From assembly GCF_016862435.1 (NCBI RefSeq), contig NZ_BOMY01000012.1, positions 118,091-182,090 on the forward strand: a DNA stretch of 64,000 nucleotides, given 5' to 3'. The notes beneath the pieces were generated by a model. It was not told the origin of the DNA. It made no database searches and saw only the letters and a list, made by a program, of their open reading frames with translations. How positions within the stretch are numbered: position 1 is the first letter of the stretch; each line of letters begins with the position of its first letter. Positions 16,573 through 27,371 of the stretch are shown one piece after another. The position numbers and the translations under genes were made by a program. This stretch comes from Paractinoplanes tereljensis (GTDB lineage Bacteria; Actinomycetota; Actinomycetes; Mycobacteriales; Micromonosporaceae).

Positions 16573-17409
16573 CTGCTGGGCGTGAATGAAGGCGTGATCA
16601 AGTCGGTGCTCGACCTGTTTCACGGTGCGCGCCTGACGCCGACCCAGCGGCGCATCGCGCACTGCCTCGTCGAGCATGCCGCCAAGGCCGCCTACCTGTC
16701 CGCGGCCGAGGTCGCCGACCTGGCCGGCGTCAGCCAGCCGTCGGTCACCCGGTTCGCCATGGCCCTGGGCTACTCCGGTTACCCGGCCCTGCGCCGCGAG
16801 CTGCGCGACCTCACCGGCGGCGGCGATGAGCCGGTCGCCGAGGGCAACGCCATGCAGCTGGCGGTCCGGGCCGAGGCCGTTCACCTCAACCGGCTGCACG
16901 ACCAGCTCGCACAGCTCGACGACGTGGAACGGGCCGCGAAGCTGCTGATGGACAGCCGGCCGCTGCTGGTGCTGGGGCTGCGAGCGGCGGCGCCACTCGC
17001 CGGATATTTCGGCTATTTTGCGGCGAAGGTGCATCCGGACGTTCGCGTGCTTGACGCACCCCTGCCGGATCGGCTCGACCAGGCCCGGGCGGCCGGCGCG
17101 CGGGCGATGCTGGCGGTGGTGCTGCCGCGCTATCCGCGCGAGTCGCTCGAGGTGGTCCAGGAGGCCCGCCGGGCCGGGCTGGCGATCGTGGCGATCACCG
17201 ACTCGGTGGTGAGCCCGGTGGCCGAGCTGGCCGACGTGGTGCTGCCCGCCGCGGTCGGCACGCAACTGGTGTTCGACCTGCACACCGGGCCGATGGCGAT
17301 GGCGATGGTACTTCTGCAAGCGATGTGTGACGCGGCGCCCGAGCTGGCGCAGGGGCGTCTCGAGGAATTTGAGCAGACGGCCGCTCGGCGGCACGTGTTC
17401 ATGGCGTAG
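16564..17409 (+). CDS. MurR/RpiR-family regulator of histidine utilisation
   Basis: The protein (about 281 residues) has an N-terminal HTH_6 domain (LTPTQRRIAHCLVEHAAKAAYL, then VSQPSVTRFAMALGYSGYPALR) and a C-terminal SIS domain (PLLVLGLRAAAPLAGYFGYFAAK; AIVAITDSVVSPVAELADVVL). SIS domains usually sense phosphosugars, but RpiR-type proteins lead hut operons in several actinomycetes. It ends 9 bp before hutU, which has its own GGAGAGG site, and is probably the operon's regulator. Start codon is uncertain: ATG 16564, ATG 16570 or GTG 16582. Confidence 0.88.
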   Translation: MHMLLGVNEGVIKSVLDLFHGARLTPTQRRIAHCLVEHAAKAAYLSAAEVADLAGVSQPSVTRFAMALGYSGYPALRRELRDLTGGGDEPVAEGNAMQLAVRAEAVHLNRLHDQLAQLDDVERAAKLLMDSRPLLVLGLRAAAPLAGYFGYFAAKVHPDVRVLDAPLPDRLDQARAAGARAMLAVVLPRYPRESLEVVQEARRAGLAIVAITDSVVSPVAELADVVLPAAVGTQLVFDLHTGPMAMAMVLLQAMCDAAPELAQGRLEEFEQTAARRHVFMA

Positions 17410-17418
17410 GAGAGGTCG

Positions 17419-19050
17419 ATGTCCGAGATCAGGGCCGCGCACGGTAGCGCGTACACCGCAATGGGTTGGCCTCAGGAGGCCGCCAAGCGGATGTTGATGA
17501 ACAACCTCGACCCCGACGTGGCCGAAAGGCCCGAAGATCTTGTGGTGTACGGCGGGACCGGCAAGGCCGCGCGCGACTGGCCGTCGTTCCACGCGATCGT
17601 CCGGGAACTGGACGTCCTGAAGAACGACGAGACCCTGCTGGTGCAGTCGGGTAAGCCGGTCGGCGTCTTCCAGACGCACGAGTGGGCACCGCGGGTGCTG
17701 ATCGCGAACTCGAACCTGGTCGGCGACTGGGCGACCTGGCCGGAGTTCCGCCGGCTGGAGAAGCTCGGCCTGACCATGTACGGCCAGATGACCGCGGGCT
17801 CGTGGATCTACATCGGCACCCAGGGCATCCTGCAGGGCACCTACGAGACGTTCGCGGCGGTGGCGGCGAAGCGGTTCGGCGGGACGCTGGCCGGCACCCT
17901 GACGCTGACCGCCGGTTGCGGTGGCATGGGCGGCGCGCAGCCCCTGGCCGTGACCATGAACGGCGGCGTCTGCCTGGTCATCGACATCGACCCGTCCCGC
18001 CTGCGCCGTCGGGTCGAGACCCGGTATCTGGACACGATCGCAGCCGACCTCGATGATGCGATAAAGCAGGCCTTGACGGCTAAATCGGAAAAAAATTCGC
18101 TCTCCATCGGCGTGGTGGGAAATGCCGCCGACATCGTCCCCGAGCTGCTGGTTCGTGGCGTCGCGATCGACATCGTCACCGACCAGACGAGCGCGCACGA
18201 CCCGCTGTCGTACATCCCGATCGGCATTTCCCTTGAAGATGCCGCCGAATTCGCGCGGACAAAACCGGAGGAATTCACCGACCGCGCCCGGGCCTCCATG
18301 GCCCGCCACGTGGCGGCCATGGTCGGCTTCATGGACGCCGGCGCCGAGGTCTTCGACTACGGCAACTCCATCCGCGGCGAGGCCAAACTGGCCGGTTACG
18401 AGCGCGCATTCGACTTCCCCGGCTTCGTGCCGGCCTACATCCGGCCGCTCTTCGCCGAGGGTAAAGGCCCGTTCCGCTGGGCCGCCCTCTCCGGCGACCC
18501 CAAGGACATCGCCGCCACCGACAAGGCGATGCTCGAACTGTTCCCGGAGAACGAATCGCTGGCCCGCTGGATCAAACTGGCCGGCGAGAAGGTCGCCTTC
18601 CAGGGCCTGCCGTCGCGGATCTGCTGGCTCGGCTACGGCGAGCGGGACAAGGCCGGCGTCCGATTCAACGACATGGTCGCCGACGGCACGTTGAGCGCGC
18701 CGCTGGTGATCGGCCGCGACCACCTCGACTCCGGCTCGGTCGCCTCCCCCTACCGGGAAACCGAGTCGATGCTCGACGGCTCCGACGCGATCGCCGACTG
18801 GCCGCTGCTCAACGCCATGCTCAACACCGCGAGCGGCGCCTCCTGGGTGTCGATCCACCACGGCGGCGGCGTCGGCATCGGCCGGTCCATCCACGCCGGG
18901 CAGGTCTGCGTGGCCGACGGCACCGCGCTGGCCGGCCAGAAGATCGAACGGGTGCTCACCAACGACCCGGGCACCGGCGTGATCCGGCACGTGGACGCGG
19001 GCTACGAGTCGGCCGCCGCCGGCGGCGTACACATCCCGATGTCGCGATGA
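17419..19050 (+). CDS. hutU: Urocanate hydratase
   Basis: The 543-residue enzyme converts urocanate to 4-imidazolone-5-propanoate, using tightly bound NAD+. Clear family signatures are [20 protein letters not shown] (NAD region), [16 protein letters not shown], and [19 protein letters not shown] near the C-terminus. Length is standard for the family. The ATG at 17419 follows a GGAGAGG ribosome binding site that overlaps the stop of the regulator gene. The TGA overlaps the ATG of the next gene (ATGA), so translation is coupled. Confidence 0.97.
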   Translation: MSEIRAAHGSAYTAMGWPQEAAKRMLMNNLDPDVAERPEDLVVYGGTGKAARDWPSFHAIVRELDVLKNDETLLVQSGKPVGVFQTHEWAPRVLIANSNLVGDWATWPEFRRLEKLGLTMYGQMTAGSWIYIGTQGILQGTYETFAAVAAKRFGGTLAGTLTLTAGCGGMGGAQPLAVTMNGGVCLVIDIDPSRLRRRVETRYLDTIAADLDDAIKQALTAKSEKNSLSIGVVGNAADIVPELLVRGVAIDIVTDQTSAHDPLSYIPIGISLEDAAEFARTKPEEFTDRARASMARHVAAMVGFMDAGAEVFDYGNSIRGEAKLAGYERAFDFPGFVPAYIRPLFAEGKGPFRWAALSGDPKDIAATDKAMLELFPENESLARWIKLAGEKVAFQGLPSRICWLGYGERDKAGVRFNDMVADGTLSAPLVIGRDHLDSGSVASPYRETESMLDGSDAIADWPLLNAMLNTASGASWVSIHHGGGVGIGRSIHAGQVCVADGTALAGQKIERVLTNDPGTGVIRHVDAGYESAAAGGVHIPMSR

Positions 19051-20225
19051 GCGAAAAGATCTTCTCGGCCCTCTGGGCCGAGATCGAGGCGATCGGCCGG
19101 GCCTCCAGCGGCGGCTATTTGCGGTACGCGCTCGACGAGCCCGAACTTGTCCTCCGCGACTGGTTCCGCAACCAGGCCGACCGGCGGGACATGCCGGTCA
19201 CCGACGACGGCAACGGCAACCTGTTCGCCTGGTGGGGCGCAGCGTGGGGACGCGGCGCGGTGCTGACCGGCTCGCATTTCGACTCGGTCCCGCACGGCGG
19301 CGGCTACGACGGCCCGCTCGGCATCGTCAGCGCGTTCCTGGCCATCGACCAGATGCGCGCGGCCGGCCACACCCCGTCGGTTCCGCTGGCCGTGGTCGCG
19401 TTCGTCGAGGAGGAGGGCGGCCGGTTCGGGCTGCCCTGCCTCGGTTCCCGGCTGCTGTCCGGCGCGATCGACCCGGCCAAGGCGGCCGCGCTGACCGACC
19501 AGGACGGCGTCACCTTCGGCGAGGCGCTCGGCGCGACCCCGGCCGGCCCGCTGCCCGGTCTGCAGTCCCGGATCGGTGCCCTGGTCGAGCTGCACATCGA
19601 GCAGGGCCGCCAGCTCGAGGTCCCGGTCGGGGTGGCCAGCGCGATCTGGCCGCACGGCCGCTGGCGTTTCGACTTCACCGGGCACGGCGACCACGCCGGC
19701 ACCACCAAGATGTCCGACCGCCGCGACCCGATGCTGACCTTCGCCTACACGGTGCTGGCCGCCAACAAGGAGGCCCGACTGTCCGGCGCGCATGCGACGA
19801 TGGCCCGGGTCGTGGTCGAACCGAACGCCACCAACGCCATCCCGTCGCTGGTCCGGGGCTGGCTGGACGCCCGTGCGGCGGACACCGCGACGATGGACTC
19901 GCTGGTCGAGGCGGTCACCAAACGGGCCACCGAGCGGGCCGGCCGGGACGGCACCGAGGTCGCGGTCACCTCCGAGTCGCTGAGCTCCGAGGTCACCTTC
20001 GACACCGCCCTGGCCAACCGGCTGTCCGGTCTGCTGGGCGACGCCCCGATCCTGCCGACCAGCGCCGGGCACGACGCCGGGGTGCTGTCCGCCCTGGTCC
20101 CGACGGCGATGCTGTTCGTGCGCAACCCGACCGGCATCTCGCACTCGCCGGCCGAATTCGCCGAGCCGGCCGACTGCGCCGCCGGGGTCGACGCGCTGGC
20201 CAGGGTCCTGAGCGAGCTGACGTGA
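19047..20225 (+). CDS. M20-family amidohydrolase (allantoate amidohydrolase-like) in the hut operon
   Basis: The 392-residue protein is an M20-type metallohydrolase: [18 protein letters not shown] (metal ligands His and Asp), [20 protein letters not shown] (Glu-Glu), [11 protein letters not shown] and a late [22 protein letters not shown]. By family it resembles allantoate amidohydrolases and N-carbamoyl amino acid hydrolases. It lies between hutU and hutF with 4-nt overlaps on both sides, so it must be made with the histidine pathway. Because the operon has HutF but no HutG, the likely substrate is N-formyl-L-glutamate or a related intermediate; this assignment is inference from context. Confidence 0.9.
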   Translation: MSEKIFSALWAEIEAIGRASSGGYLRYALDEPELVLRDWFRNQADRRDMPVTDDGNGNLFAWWGAAWGRGAVLTGSHFDSVPHGGGYDGPLGIVSAFLAIDQMRAAGHTPSVPLAVVAFVEEEGGRFGLPCLGSRLLSGAIDPAKAAALTDQDGVTFGEALGATPAGPLPGLQSRIGALVELHIEQGRQLEVPVGVASAIWPHGRWRFDFTGHGDHAGTTKMSDRRDPMLTFAYTVLAANKEARLSGAHATMARVVVEPNATNAIPSLVRGWLDARAADTATMDSLVEAVTKRATERAGRDGTEVAVTSESLSSEVTFDTALANRLSGLLGDAPILPTSAGHDAGVLSALVPTAMLFVRNPTGISHSPAEFAEPADCAAGVDALARVLSELT

Positions 20226-21496
20226 CGGTCTACCGGGCCGACTACGCCTGGCTGGGCGACCGGGTGGAGCGGGACGTCCGCATCGAGGTGACCGACGGCC
20301 GGTTCACCGCGGTCGGTCCCGGCTCGGGCGGGGAACGCCTGCCGGGGCTGGTGCTTCCGGGCTTTGCCAACGCGCACTCGCACGCCTTTCACCGGGCTCT
20401 GCGCGGCCGCACCCACAGCGGTGGGCCGGGCAGTTTCTGGACCTGGCGCGATCTGATGTACCAGGTGGCCGGCACGCTCGACCCGGACAGTTATCTCCGG
20501 CTGGCCCGCGCGGTCTTCGCCGAGATGGCCCTGTCCGGCATCACCGCCGTCGGCGAGTTCCATTACCTGCACCACTCCCCCGACGGCACGCCCTACGCCG
20601 ACCCCAACGCGATGGGCCAGGCCCTGATCGAGGCGGCCAAGCAAGCCGGTCTCCGGATCACCCTGCTCGACACGCTCTACCTTCAGTCCAGTGTGGACGG
20701 CAAGCCGCTGGAGGGCGTGCAACGTCGCTTCGGCGACGAAAACCCGGAACGCTGGGCCGCGCGGGTGGCCGCGCTGACTGCCGCGCCGCACGCGATCATC
20801 GGGGCGGCAATCCATTCGGTACGGGCGGTGCCCGCCCAGCACCTGGCCGCCCTGGCCGGGCGTGGACCGCTGCACGTCCACCTCTCCGAACAGCCGGCCG
20901 AGAACGAGCAGTGCCGGGCGGCGCACGGCTGCACCCCCACCGAGCTGCTCGACCGGCACGGCATCCTCGGCCCGGACACCACGGCCGTGCACGCCACCCA
21001 CCTCACCGACCAGGACGTGAAGCTGCTGGCCGGTAGCCGGACCGGGATCTGCATGTGCCCGACCACCGAACGCGACCTGGCCGACGGCATCGGCCGGGCC
21101 CGCGACCTGGCCGACGCCGGTTCCCCGCTGAGCCTGGGCAGCGACAGCCACGCCGTCATCGACATGCTCGAGGAGGCGCGGGCCCTGGAGATGAACGAAC
21201 GCCTGGCCACCCGCCGGCGCGGCCGGTTCACCCCGGCCGAGCTGGTCACCGCGGCCGCCGCGCACGCCGCCATCGGCTGGCCCGACGCCGGCGCGATCGC
21301 CGTCGGAAACCGCGCCGACCTGGTCTGCCTTCGCTTGGACTCGGTCCGCACCGCTGGTTCCGGCCCGGCCGCCGCGATCCTGGCCGCCACCGCCTCCGAC
21401 ATCACCCACGTCATCGCCGACGGCCGCAAGATCGTCACCGACGGCGAGCACACCACGATCGACGTCCCGAGCGCGTTGGCGGAGGCCCTGTCATGA
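20222..21496 (+). CDS. hutF: Formimidoylglutamate deiminase
   Basis: The 424-residue protein is an amidohydrolase-superfamily enzyme that converts N-formimino-L-glutamate to N-formyl-L-glutamate and ammonia. Metal-binding [12 protein letters not shown] lies near residue 46; later [24 protein letters not shown] and [17 protein letters not shown] fit HutF. It starts at GTG 20222 inside a GTGA overlap with the previous stop. A longer open frame in another reading frame across this region is a shadow. Confidence 0.94.
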   Translation: MTVYRADYAWLGDRVERDVRIEVTDGRFTAVGPGSGGERLPGLVLPGFANAHSHAFHRALRGRTHSGGPGSFWTWRDLMYQVAGTLDPDSYLRLARAVFAEMALSGITAVGEFHYLHHSPDGTPYADPNAMGQALIEAAKQAGLRITLLDTLYLQSSVDGKPLEGVQRRFGDENPERWAARVAALTAAPHAIIGAAIHSVRAVPAQHLAALAGRGPLHVHLSEQPAENEQCRAAHGCTPTELLDRHGILGPDTTAVHATHLTDQDVKLLAGSRTGICMCPTTERDLADGIGRARDLADAGSPLSLGSDSHAVIDMLEEARALEMNERLATRRRGRFTPAELVTAAAAHAAIGWPDAGAIAVGNRADLVCLRLDSVRTAGSGPAAAILAATASDITHVIADGRKIVTDGEHTTIDVPSALAEALS

Positions 21497-21502
21497 GGCT
21501 TT

Positions 21503-21543
21503 GCTCTGCTCACCAATACGCGCTGTTCTGCTCACCTATACGC
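21503..21543 (+). repeat. Two 19-bp direct repeats in the hutF-hutI gap
   Basis: Repeat units 21503-21521 and 21525-21543 share 17 of 19 bases (core CTGCTCACC-A/T-ATACGC) with start points 22 bp apart, two helical turns. They occupy most of the 67-bp gap, the only sizeable gap inside the hut operon. They could be a regulator-binding pair for an internal promoter of hutI-hutH. Confidence 0.6.
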
Positions 21544-21563
21544 AACTGGCCCGGGGCGGTCGC

Positions 21564-22727
21564 ATGAGCACGCTTCTCATCGACAACATCGGCGAGCTGG
21601 TTACCAACGACAGCAATGGCGAGGGGCCGCTCGGCTTGCGCCGCAAGGCGGCCGTGCTGGTCGAGCGGGAGCGGATCGCCTGGGTCGGACCGAGTTTTCA
21701 CGCGCCGGCCGCCGACCGGCGGTTCGACGCCGGCGGGGCCGCGGTGCTGCCGGGGTTCGTGGACAGCCACGCCCACCTGGTCTTCGCCGGGGACCGCGCC
21801 GAGGAGTTCGCGGCCCGGATGGCCGGCGAGCCGTACACCGGCGGCGGCATCCGGACGACGGTCGGCGCGACCCGGTCGGCCAGCGACGACGAACTGCGGC
21901 AGGCCACCGAACGGCTGGTCCTCGAGGCCCGCCAGCAGGGCACCACCACGATCGAGATCAAGAGCGGGTACGGGCTCACGGTCGAGGACGAGGCCCGGTC
22001 GCTGCGGATCGCTCGCGAGTTCACCGAGGAGACCACGCTGCTCGGGGCGCATGTCGTGCCGGCCGAGCACGCCGACAACCCGTGGCGGTACGTGTCGATG
22101 GTGTGCGGCCCGATGCTCGCCGCCGCCAAGCCGTACGCGAAGTGGATGGATGTTTTCTGCGAACGCGGAGCGTTCGACGAGGACCAGGCGCGCACGATCC
22201 TGACCGCCGGGCGCGACGCCGGCCTCGGGTTGCGGGTGCACGGCAACCAGCTGGGCCCGGGGCCGGGCGTGCAGCTCGCGGTCGAGTTGGGCGCGGCCAG
22301 CGTCGACCACTGCACGCATCTCGATGACTCCGATGTGGACGCCCTGGCCGGCTCGGACACCGTGGCCACCCTGCTGCCGGGAGCCGAATTCTCCACCCGG
22401 TCGACCTATCCGGATGCTCGGCGGCTGCTCGACGCGGGTGTGACAGTGGCGCTGGCGACCGACTGCAACCCCGGTTCGTCGTACACGTCCTCGATGCCTT
22501 TCTGCATTGCCCTCGCCGTACGGGAAATGCGAATGACCCCGGCCGAGGCAGTGCGGGCCGCGACCTTAGGCGGAGCCGGCGCGCTGCGCCGCAGCGACGT
22601 CGGGGTGGTGTCCGTCGGCGCCCGCGCCGATCTGATCGTGCTTGACGCACCGTCCCACCTGCACCTGGCCTATCGGCCCGGAGTCCCCCTGATTCGCACT
22701 GTTCTGCGCAACGGAGTACCGCAATGA
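21564..22727 (+). CDS. hutI: Imidazolonepropionase
   Basis: The 387-residue enzyme hydrolyses 4-imidazolone-5-propanoate to N-formimino-L-glutamate. Metal ligands are in [17 protein letters not shown], then [27 protein letters not shown] and [16 protein letters not shown]; all are standard for HutI. The ATG at 21564 follows a GGGGCGG stretch. Its TGA overlaps the ATG of hutH. Confidence 0.96.
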   Translation: MSTLLIDNIGELVTNDSNGEGPLGLRRKAAVLVERERIAWVGPSFHAPAADRRFDAGGAAVLPGFVDSHAHLVFAGDRAEEFAARMAGEPYTGGGIRTTVGATRSASDDELRQATERLVLEARQQGTTTIEIKSGYGLTVEDEARSLRIAREFTEETTLLGAHVVPAEHADNPWRYVSMVCGPMLAAAKPYAKWMDVFCERGAFDEDQARTILTAGRDAGLGLRVHGNQLGPGPGVQLAVELGAASVDHCTHLDDSDVDALAGSDTVATLLPGAEFSTRSTYPDARRLLDAGVTVALATDCNPGSSYTSSMPFCIALAVREMRMTPAEAVRAATLGGAGALRRSDVGVVSVGARADLIVLDAPSHLHLAYRPGVPLIRTVLRNGVPQ

Positions 22728-24256
22728 TCACTGTTCTGCCCACCGGCGTCACCCCCGCCGAGGTCATCGCGGTCGCCCGCGCCGACGCCAAGGTCGAACT
22801 CGCCCCGGCCACGGTCGAGGCGATGGCCACCAGCCGGGCGATCGTCGACAAGATCGAGGCGTCCGGCCGGCCGGTCTACGGCGTTTCCACCGGGTTCGGG
22901 GCGCTGGCCAGCACCTTCATCGACCCGTCACGCCGGGCCGAACTGCAGCACGCGCTGATCCGCTCGCACGCGGCCGGCATCGGCGCGCCGATGCCGCGCG
23001 AGGTGGTGCGGGCGATGATGCTGCTGCGGCTGCGGTCGCTCGCCCTCGGCCATTCCGGGGTACGGCCGGAGCTCGCGCAGGGGCTGGCCGACCTGCTCAA
23101 CCACGACATCACGCCGTGGGTGCCGGAGCACGGGTCGCTCGGCGCGTCCGGCGATCTCGCCCCGCTCGCCCACTGCGCGATCGTGCTGCTCGGCGAGGGC
23201 TGGGTGCTGGCGTCGGACGGCCGGCGGATCGACGCGGCCGACGCGCTGGCCGACGCCGGGCTCAAGCCGCTGGAACTGGCGGCCAAGGAAGGGCTCGCGC
23301 TGATCAACGGGACCGACGGCATGCTCGGCATGCTGCTGCTGGCCCTCGACGACGCGCGGCACCTGTTCGCCATGGCCGACGTGACCACGGCACTCGCCAT
23401 CGAGGCGATGCTCGGTTCGGAGCGGCCGTTCATGCCGGAACTGCACGCGATCCGGCCGCACCCCGGCCAGGCCGCCTCGGCCGCGAACATCCACAAGCTG
23501 CTGCAGGACTCCCGGATCATGGACTCGCACCGGGACGACCTGGCGCACGCGGTGCAGGACGCGTACTCGATGCGCTGTGCCCCGCAGGTGGCCGGCGCGG
23601 CCCGGGACACCCTGGACTTCGCGGCTCAGGTGGCCGGCCGGGAACTCATCTCGGTCGTCGACAACCCGGTGGTGCTGCCGGACGGGCGGGTCGAGTCGAC
23701 CGGCAACTTCCACGGCGAGCCGCTCGCGTTCGCCGCCGACTTCCTGGCCATCGCCGCCGCCGAGGTCGGTGCGATCGCCGAGCGGCGGGTGGACCGGCTG
23801 CTCGACGTGACCCGCAACCGCGAACTGCCGCCGTTCCTGTCGCCGGACGCCGGCGTCAACTCCGGCCTGATGATCGCCCAGTACACGGCGGCGGGCATCG
23901 TGGCCGAGAACCGGCGGCTCGCGGTGCCGGCCTCGGCCGACTCGCTGCCGACCAGCGGCATGCAGGAGGACCACGTCTCGATGGGCTGGGCCGCCACCAA
24001 GAAGCTGCGGACCGTCCTGGACAACCTGACCTCGCTGCTCGCCGTCGAGCTGCTCGGCGCGGTGCGCGGCCTGCAACTGCGCGCCCCGCTGACCCCGTCG
24101 CCGACCGGCCAGGCTGCGATCGCCGCGGTGGCCCCGTTCGCGGGCGAGCCCGGACCGGACATCTTCCTGGCTCCGGTCCTCGAACAGGCCCGCGCGGTTA
24201 TCGCCGGACGGGAGCTGCGCACCGCCATCGAGACACACGTCGGGCCGCTCCTGTAG
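22724..24256 (+). CDS. hutH: Histidine ammonia-lyase
   Basis: The 510-residue enzyme removes ammonia from histidine to give urocanate, the first step of the pathway. The Ala-Ser-Gly triad that forms the MIO cofactor is visible in [14 protein letters not shown] near residue 140, and the active-site [10 protein letters not shown] lies near residue 46. [20 protein letters not shown] and EDHVSMGW are also typical. The ATG overlaps the hutI stop. It is the last hut gene; an FAD oxidoreductase follows 13 bp later in the same direction. Confidence 0.97.
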   Translation: MITVLPTGVTPAEVIAVARADAKVELAPATVEAMATSRAIVDKIEASGRPVYGVSTGFGALASTFIDPSRRAELQHALIRSHAAGIGAPMPREVVRAMMLLRLRSLALGHSGVRPELAQGLADLLNHDITPWVPEHGSLGASGDLAPLAHCAIVLLGEGWVLASDGRRIDAADALADAGLKPLELAAKEGLALINGTDGMLGMLLLALDDARHLFAMADVTTALAIEAMLGSERPFMPELHAIRPHPGQAASAANIHKLLQDSRIMDSHRDDLAHAVQDAYSMRCAPQVAGAARDTLDFAAQVAGRELISVVDNPVVLPDGRVESTGNFHGEPLAFAADFLAIAAAEVGAIAERRVDRLLDVTRNRELPPFLSPDAGVNSGLMIAQYTAAGIVAENRRLAVPASADSLPTSGMQEDHVSMGWAATKKLRTVLDNLTSLLAVELLGAVRGLQLRAPLTPSPTGQAAIAAVAPFAGEPGPDIFLAPVLEQARAVIAGRELRTAIETHVGPLL

Positions 24257-24269
24257 TTAACTATCCGAT

Positions 24270-25538
24270 GTGGACGACCGAGCGATCGTCATCGGGGCCA
24301 GCATCGCCGGTCTCGCCGCCGCGCGCGTCCTGAGCCGGCGCTACGCGCAGGTCCTCGTCCTCGACCGGGACACCCTGCCGTTCTCCGCCTCGCCGCGGCG
24401 GGGTGTGCCGCAGGGCCTGCACCCGCACGTCCTGCTCGTCGCCGGGCTGCGGGAGTTGTCCGTGCTGTTCCCCGGCCTCGAGCGGGAGCTGATCGCGCTC
24501 GGCGGCACCCCGATCGACGCCGGCAGCGAGATGTGCAACTACCGCTTCGGCCGGCGCTGGCCCGCGGTCGGCACCGGCCTGGCCACCATCTCGGTCAGCC
24601 GGCCCCAGCTGGAAGCCGTGCTCCGGGCCCGGGCCGGCGCCCTGCCCGGGGTGACGATCCGCGACCAGGTCGCGGTGTCCGGGCTGGCCGGTCGCAGCGA
24701 CGCGGTCAACGGCGTCGTCCTCGACACCGGCGAGACGCTGCCGGCCTCCCTGGTCGTCGACTGCTCCGGCCGCGGCTCCCGATCGGACCGGTGGCTGGGG
24801 TCGCTCGGCCTCAACCCGCCGCCGGAGATCGAGGTCCCGGTCGGCATCGGCTACGCGACCCGGGTCTACCGGCGTTACCCCGGCGATCTCGGGCCGTGGC
24901 GGGCGGCCTTCACCCAGTCCGAGAACGGGTTCGGGATGGCCGTGCCGATCGAGGGCGACCGGTGGCTGATCGGCGCGGGCGGACGGCACCTGACCGATTT
25001 CTTGGACTGCGTCGACCGGCTACCCGATCGGATCATCCCCGAGCTGATCAGCCGGACCGAGCCGCTCAGCGACGTGTCGGTGGCGCAGTTCCCGGCCGCG
25101 CGCCGCCGGCTCTTCGAGAAGATGGATCGCGCGCCCGGCGGCTATGTCGCGCTGGGCGACACGGTCGGCAGCCTCAACCCGCTGTACGGGCAGGGCATGA
25201 CCTGCGCGATCCTGGCGGCGAGCACGCTGGGCAAGGTGCTCGACCGGCACCAGCGCACGGCCGACGCCGAGACGGTCCGCGACTACTACGCGACCGCTGC
25301 CGAACGGCTCGAGGCGCCCTGGCAGTTCGCGGCCGGCCGCTCGCCCGGGCTCGCCGTGCGCAGCCGGTACACCCGGCAGGTCGCGCTGGCCTCGCAGGTC
25401 GACCCGGATATCTACCGGGCGCTGCTCGGCGTACAGCATCTGGTCGAGCCCGCGTCGGCGCTGTTCCGGCCCGGGTTGGCGGCCCGGGTGGTCCGGCTCG
25501 CGGGAAAACGGGCGCGGGAAAACGACGTTTCCGGCTAG
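24270..25538 (+). CDS. FAD-dependent oxidoreductase (monooxygenase / geranylgeranyl-reductase-like)
   Basis: The 422-residue protein has the FAD-binding motif AIVIGASIAGLAAARVL at residues 5-21, a middle VSRPQLEAVLRARA, and the second flavin motif GYVALGDTVGSLNPLYGQGMT near residue 290. This pattern matches flavoprotein hydroxylases and geranylgeranyl-reductase-like proteins that act on secondary metabolites or lipids. Substrate cannot be named. It starts at GTG 24270 just after hutH with no clear ribosome binding site, and is followed after 9 bp by the odd LeuRS paralogue; whether the two belong to the hut transcript or form their own unit is open. Confidence 0.8.
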   Translation: MDDRAIVIGASIAGLAAARVLSRRYAQVLVLDRDTLPFSASPRRGVPQGLHPHVLLVAGLRELSVLFPGLERELIALGGTPIDAGSEMCNYRFGRRWPAVGTGLATISVSRPQLEAVLRARAGALPGVTIRDQVAVSGLAGRSDAVNGVVLDTGETLPASLVVDCSGRGSRSDRWLGSLGLNPPPEIEVPVGIGYATRVYRRYPGDLGPWRAAFTQSENGFGMAVPIEGDRWLIGAGGRHLTDFLDCVDRLPDRIIPELISRTEPLSDVSVAQFPAARRRLFEKMDRAPGGYVALGDTVGSLNPLYGQGMTCAILAASTLGKVLDRHQRTADAETVRDYYATAAERLEAPWQFAAGRSPGLAVRSRYTRQVALASQVDPDIYRALLGVQHLVEPASALFRPGLAARVVRLAGKRARENDVSG

Positions 25539-25547
25539 CTTCCGCAC

Positions 25548-27371
25548 ATGACGGGCTATGACTTTCGCGCACTGCAGGAACGCTGGCTGCCGGTGTGGGA
25601 GTCGCTGGGCCTCTTCGCCACGCACGACCCGGCCCGGGAACGCCGATACCTGGTCGACATGTTCGCCTACCCCTCCGGCGACCTGCACATGGGCCACGCC
25701 GAGGCGTACGCGATCGGCGACGTGATCGCCCGCTACTGGACGCAGCAGGGCTTCGACGTGCTGCACCCGGTCGGCTGGGACTCGTTCGGGCTGCCCGCCG
25801 AGAACGCCGCCATCCGGCGCGATCAACACCCCGCCGACTGGACGTACGCGAACATCGCCACCCAGGCCGAGTCGTTCCGCCGCTACGCGATCTCGTTCGA
25901 CTGGGCGACCCGGCTGCACACCAGCGACCCGTCCTACTACCGCTGGACGCAGTGGCTGTTCCTGCGGTTCTTCGAACGCGGGCTGGCCTACCGCGCCCGG
26001 GCCGCGGTCAACTGGTGCCCGGCCGACCGGACGGTGCTGGCCAACGAGCAGGTAATAGCCGGCCGCTGCGAGCGGTGCGGCAGCGAGGTGATCCAGCGCG
26101 AGCTGACCCAGTGGTTCCTGCGCATCACCGCGTACGCGGACCGGCTGCTGGCCGACATGTCCGAGCTGGAAGGCCGCTGGCCCGCCCACATCCTGACCAT
26201 GCAGCGCAACTGGATCCCCGGCCTGCACGACTGGCTGATCTCCCGGCAGCGGTATTGGGGTTGCCCGATCCCGATCGTGCACTGTTTCGCCTGCGGCGAG
26301 GTCCCGGTCCCCGACGACGAGCTGCCGGTGCGCCTGCCCGACCTGCGCGGCGCCGAACTGGCCCCGAAGGACGTCTCGCCACTGGCCGCCGCCACCGACT
26401 GGGTGTCGGTGGCGTGTCCGAACTGCGGTAGCCAGGCGAAGCGCGACACCGACACGATCGACACGTTCGTCGACTCGAGCTGGTATTTCCTGCGCTACCC
26501 CAACCCCGCGTATGACCAGGGCCCGTTCGACCCGGCCACGGTTCGCCCGGTGGACCAGTACTTCGGCGGCCCCGAACACGCGGTGATGCACCTGCTGTAC
26601 GCCCGCTTCTTCACCAAGGTCCTGTACGACCTGGGCCTGGTCGACTTCACCGAGCCGTTCCGCGCCCTGACCACCCAGGGCCACGTGATCCTGAACGGCG
26701 CCGCCATGAGCAAGACCAAGGGCAACATGGTCGACCTGGGCGAACAGATCGAGAGGTACGGCGTAGACGCCGTCCGGGTGGCGATGGTCTTCGCCGGCCC
26801 GCCGGAGGAGGACATCGACTGGGCCGACATCTCGCCGGGCGGCTCAGTCCGCTTCCTGTCCCGCACCCTGTCCCTGACCGACCGCGTCCCCACGGTCGCC
26901 GTCGGCGGCGACACCGAGCTGCGCCGCAGCACGCATCGCCTGCTGCGGGTGATCACCGAGCTGATCGAGGCCCGGCGGCTGAACGTGGCCATCGCCCGGC
27001 TGATGGAGCTGGTCACCGCCGCCCGCGAGGCACCCGCCGACGATCCCGCCCGGCGCGAGACCGTCGAGGCGATCGCCGTCGTGCTGTCGCTGTTCGCGCC
27101 TTACACCGCCGAGGAGATGTGGTCGCGCCTGGGCCACCCGCCCGGCATCGCCAAGGCGGGCTGGCCCATCATCGACCCGACCTTGGCCGCCGAGCGCACC
27201 GTCGTGTGCGCCGTGCAGGTCAACGGCAAGGTGCGCGACCGCCTGGAGGTCCCGGCCGACATCACCGAGGCCGACCTGACCGCGCTGGCGCTGGCCTCCC
27301 CAGCCGTCGCCGGCCTGTCGGTGACCCGCACGATCGTGCGACCCCCCGAGCTGGTCAACGTCGTGGTCTAG
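25548..27371 (+). CDS. Compact leucyl-tRNA synthetase paralogue lacking the CP1 editing domain
   Basis: The 607-residue protein is a class I aminoacyl-tRNA synthetase most like bacterial LeuRS, which is normally 800-970 residues. Present are the HIGH motif (HMGH, residues 47-50), zinc-finger cysteines (CERCG near 174 and CPNCG near 290), catalytic [10 protein letters not shown], the KMSKS equivalent MSKTKGN (387-393), the anticodon-binding helices and a C-terminal [20 protein letters not shown] domain. At residues 218-239, TMQRNW runs straight into LISRQRYWG, so the whole CP1 editing domain (normally about 180 residues) is missing; no leucine-specific insertion is seen before MSKTKGN either. 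It should charge tRNA but cannot proofread. It overlaps convergently with rdgB through a shared CTAG. Confidence 0.9.
   Translation: MTGYDFRALQERWLPVWESLGLFATHDPARERRYLVDMFAYPSGDLHMGHAEAYAIGDVIARYWTQQGFDVLHPVGWDSFGLPAENAAIRRDQHPADWTYANIATQAESFRRYAISFDWATRLHTSDPSYYRWTQWLFLRFFERGLAYRARAAVNWCPADRTVLANEQVIAGRCERCGSEVIQRELTQWFLRITAYADRLLADMSELEGRWPAHILTMQRNWIPGLHDWLISRQRYWGCPIPIVHCFACGEVPVPDDELPVRLPDLRGAELAPKDVSPLAAATDWVSVACPNCGSQAKRDTDTIDTFVDSSWYFLRYPNPAYDQGPFDPATVRPVDQYFGGPEHAVMHLLYARFFTKVLYDLGLVDFTEPFRALTTQGHVILNGAAMSKTKGNMVDLGEQIERYGVDAVRVAMVFAGPPEEDIDWADISPGGSVRFLSRTLSLTDRVPTVAVGGDTELRRSTHRLLRVITELIEARRLNVAIARLMELVTAAREAPADDPARRETVEAIAVVLSLFAPYTAEEMWSRLGHPPGIAKAGWPIIDPTLAAERTVVCAVQVNGKVRDRLEVPADITEADLTALALASPAVAGLSVTRTIVRPPELVNVVV

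Noticed and set aside
16369..19032. Long antisense frame of 887 codons over hutU and the RpiR gene
   Set aside because: A GC-rich shadow frame. Composition is Arg/His/Gly-rich without domains, while the sense frames are clear hut genes.
19232..20221. N-terminal extension of the hutF frame by about 330 codons
   Set aside because: It lies out of frame over the M20 gene and is Arg-rich; hutF starts at the GTG at 20222 in a GTGA overlap.
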